From positions 18,577-58,488 of the forward strand of contig PJRA01000297.1 of NCBI GenBank assembly GCA_016987375.1: a stretch of DNA of 39,912 bases, given 5' to 3'. Positions within the stretch are counted from its first letter, which is position 1. Each line of letters opens with the position of its first letter. The notes beneath the pieces were generated by a model. The model made no database searches, was not told where the DNA came from, and saw only the letters and a list, made by a program, of their open reading frames with translations. This stretch comes from Brachionus koreanus. Taxonomy: Eukaryota; Rotifera; Eurotatoria; Ploima; Brachionidae. Both the position numbers and the translations under genes were made by a program. Below, piece by piece: positions 39,786 to 39,912 of the stretch.

Positions 39786-39912
39786 TAAATGGACAAAAGT
39801 TAAGTTAACTTGCCCGATCATGCAAATAATCAGGGGAGCATTTATATATTTATTTATAAACTACTAAAAGTTAGCTATAATATTGCAAAAAAAAATTTTT
39901 AAAAATGGGACT

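Overview
The window is nuclear DNA of a multicellular animal with a very AT-rich genome. The evidence is GT-AG introns, two eukaryotic tRNA-Phe(GAA) genes, a classical cadherin-type receptor, a MARF1 ortholog, a CAAP1-domain protein, the Pol I/III subunit RPAC2 and mitochondrial LIPT2, all sitting in long A/T-rich spacers full of decayed transposons. The coding style (compact genes, few short introns, K/N/I-rich proteins) and the transposon mix suit an invertebrate, perhaps a lophotrochozoan such as a monogonont rotifer; that placement is a guess and cannot be proven from the sequence alone.

Layout. 1-2 kb: a piggyBac-type miniature element, and a GC-rich hAT miniature element nested in the loop of an older foldback repeat. 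2.0-6.3 kb (minus): one three-exon gene joining an RS-rich N-terminus, a CAAP1 domain and an acidic/basic C-terminus (about 1101 aa). 6.8-8.6 kb: an internally deleted Tc1 relic, a 0.6 kb foldback element and a LINE tail. 9.0-14.8 kb: a MARF1-like gene (RRM plus repeated LOTUS domains, no NYN nuclease) framed by two identical, inverted tRNA-Phe genes; its only intron carries an antisense RTE-type reverse transcriptase relic. 15-16 kb: a PHD-finger ORF fragment and another Tc1 relic. 16.7-17.9 kb: RPAC2 and LIPT2, same strand, 157 bp apart. 17,983-18,490 is an assembly gap. 18.5-25 kb is a gene-poor AT desert with a LINE tail, a foldback element and one doubtful small ORF.

25.0-27.1 kb: a single-exon short cadherin. 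28.6-29.2 kb: a two-exon gene for a membrane-anchored acidic coiled-coil protein. 29.4-30.5 kb: a mariner-type relic and a candidate LTR-element remnant. 31.6-32.9 kb: a secreted EGF-repeat protein and a small Pro-rich/Gly-Tyr-rich protein with a clear TATA box. 33.3-36.6 kb is a transposon graveyard: piggyBac transposase pseudogene, two related termini with repeated TACGTA motifs, a DDE transposase tail, an RTE relic, and a large foldback holding a second piggyBac miniature element. 37.4-38.2 kb (minus): a secreted N-formylglutamate-amidohydrolase-like protein. The right end holds two more LINE fragments.

The host genes do not form one pathway. They are ordinary, independently acting housekeeping, RNA-regulation and surface/secreted genes. 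The most distinctive feature of the window is the dense nesting of miniature and foldback elements with readable target-site duplications. I did not find a convincing new multi-gene system.
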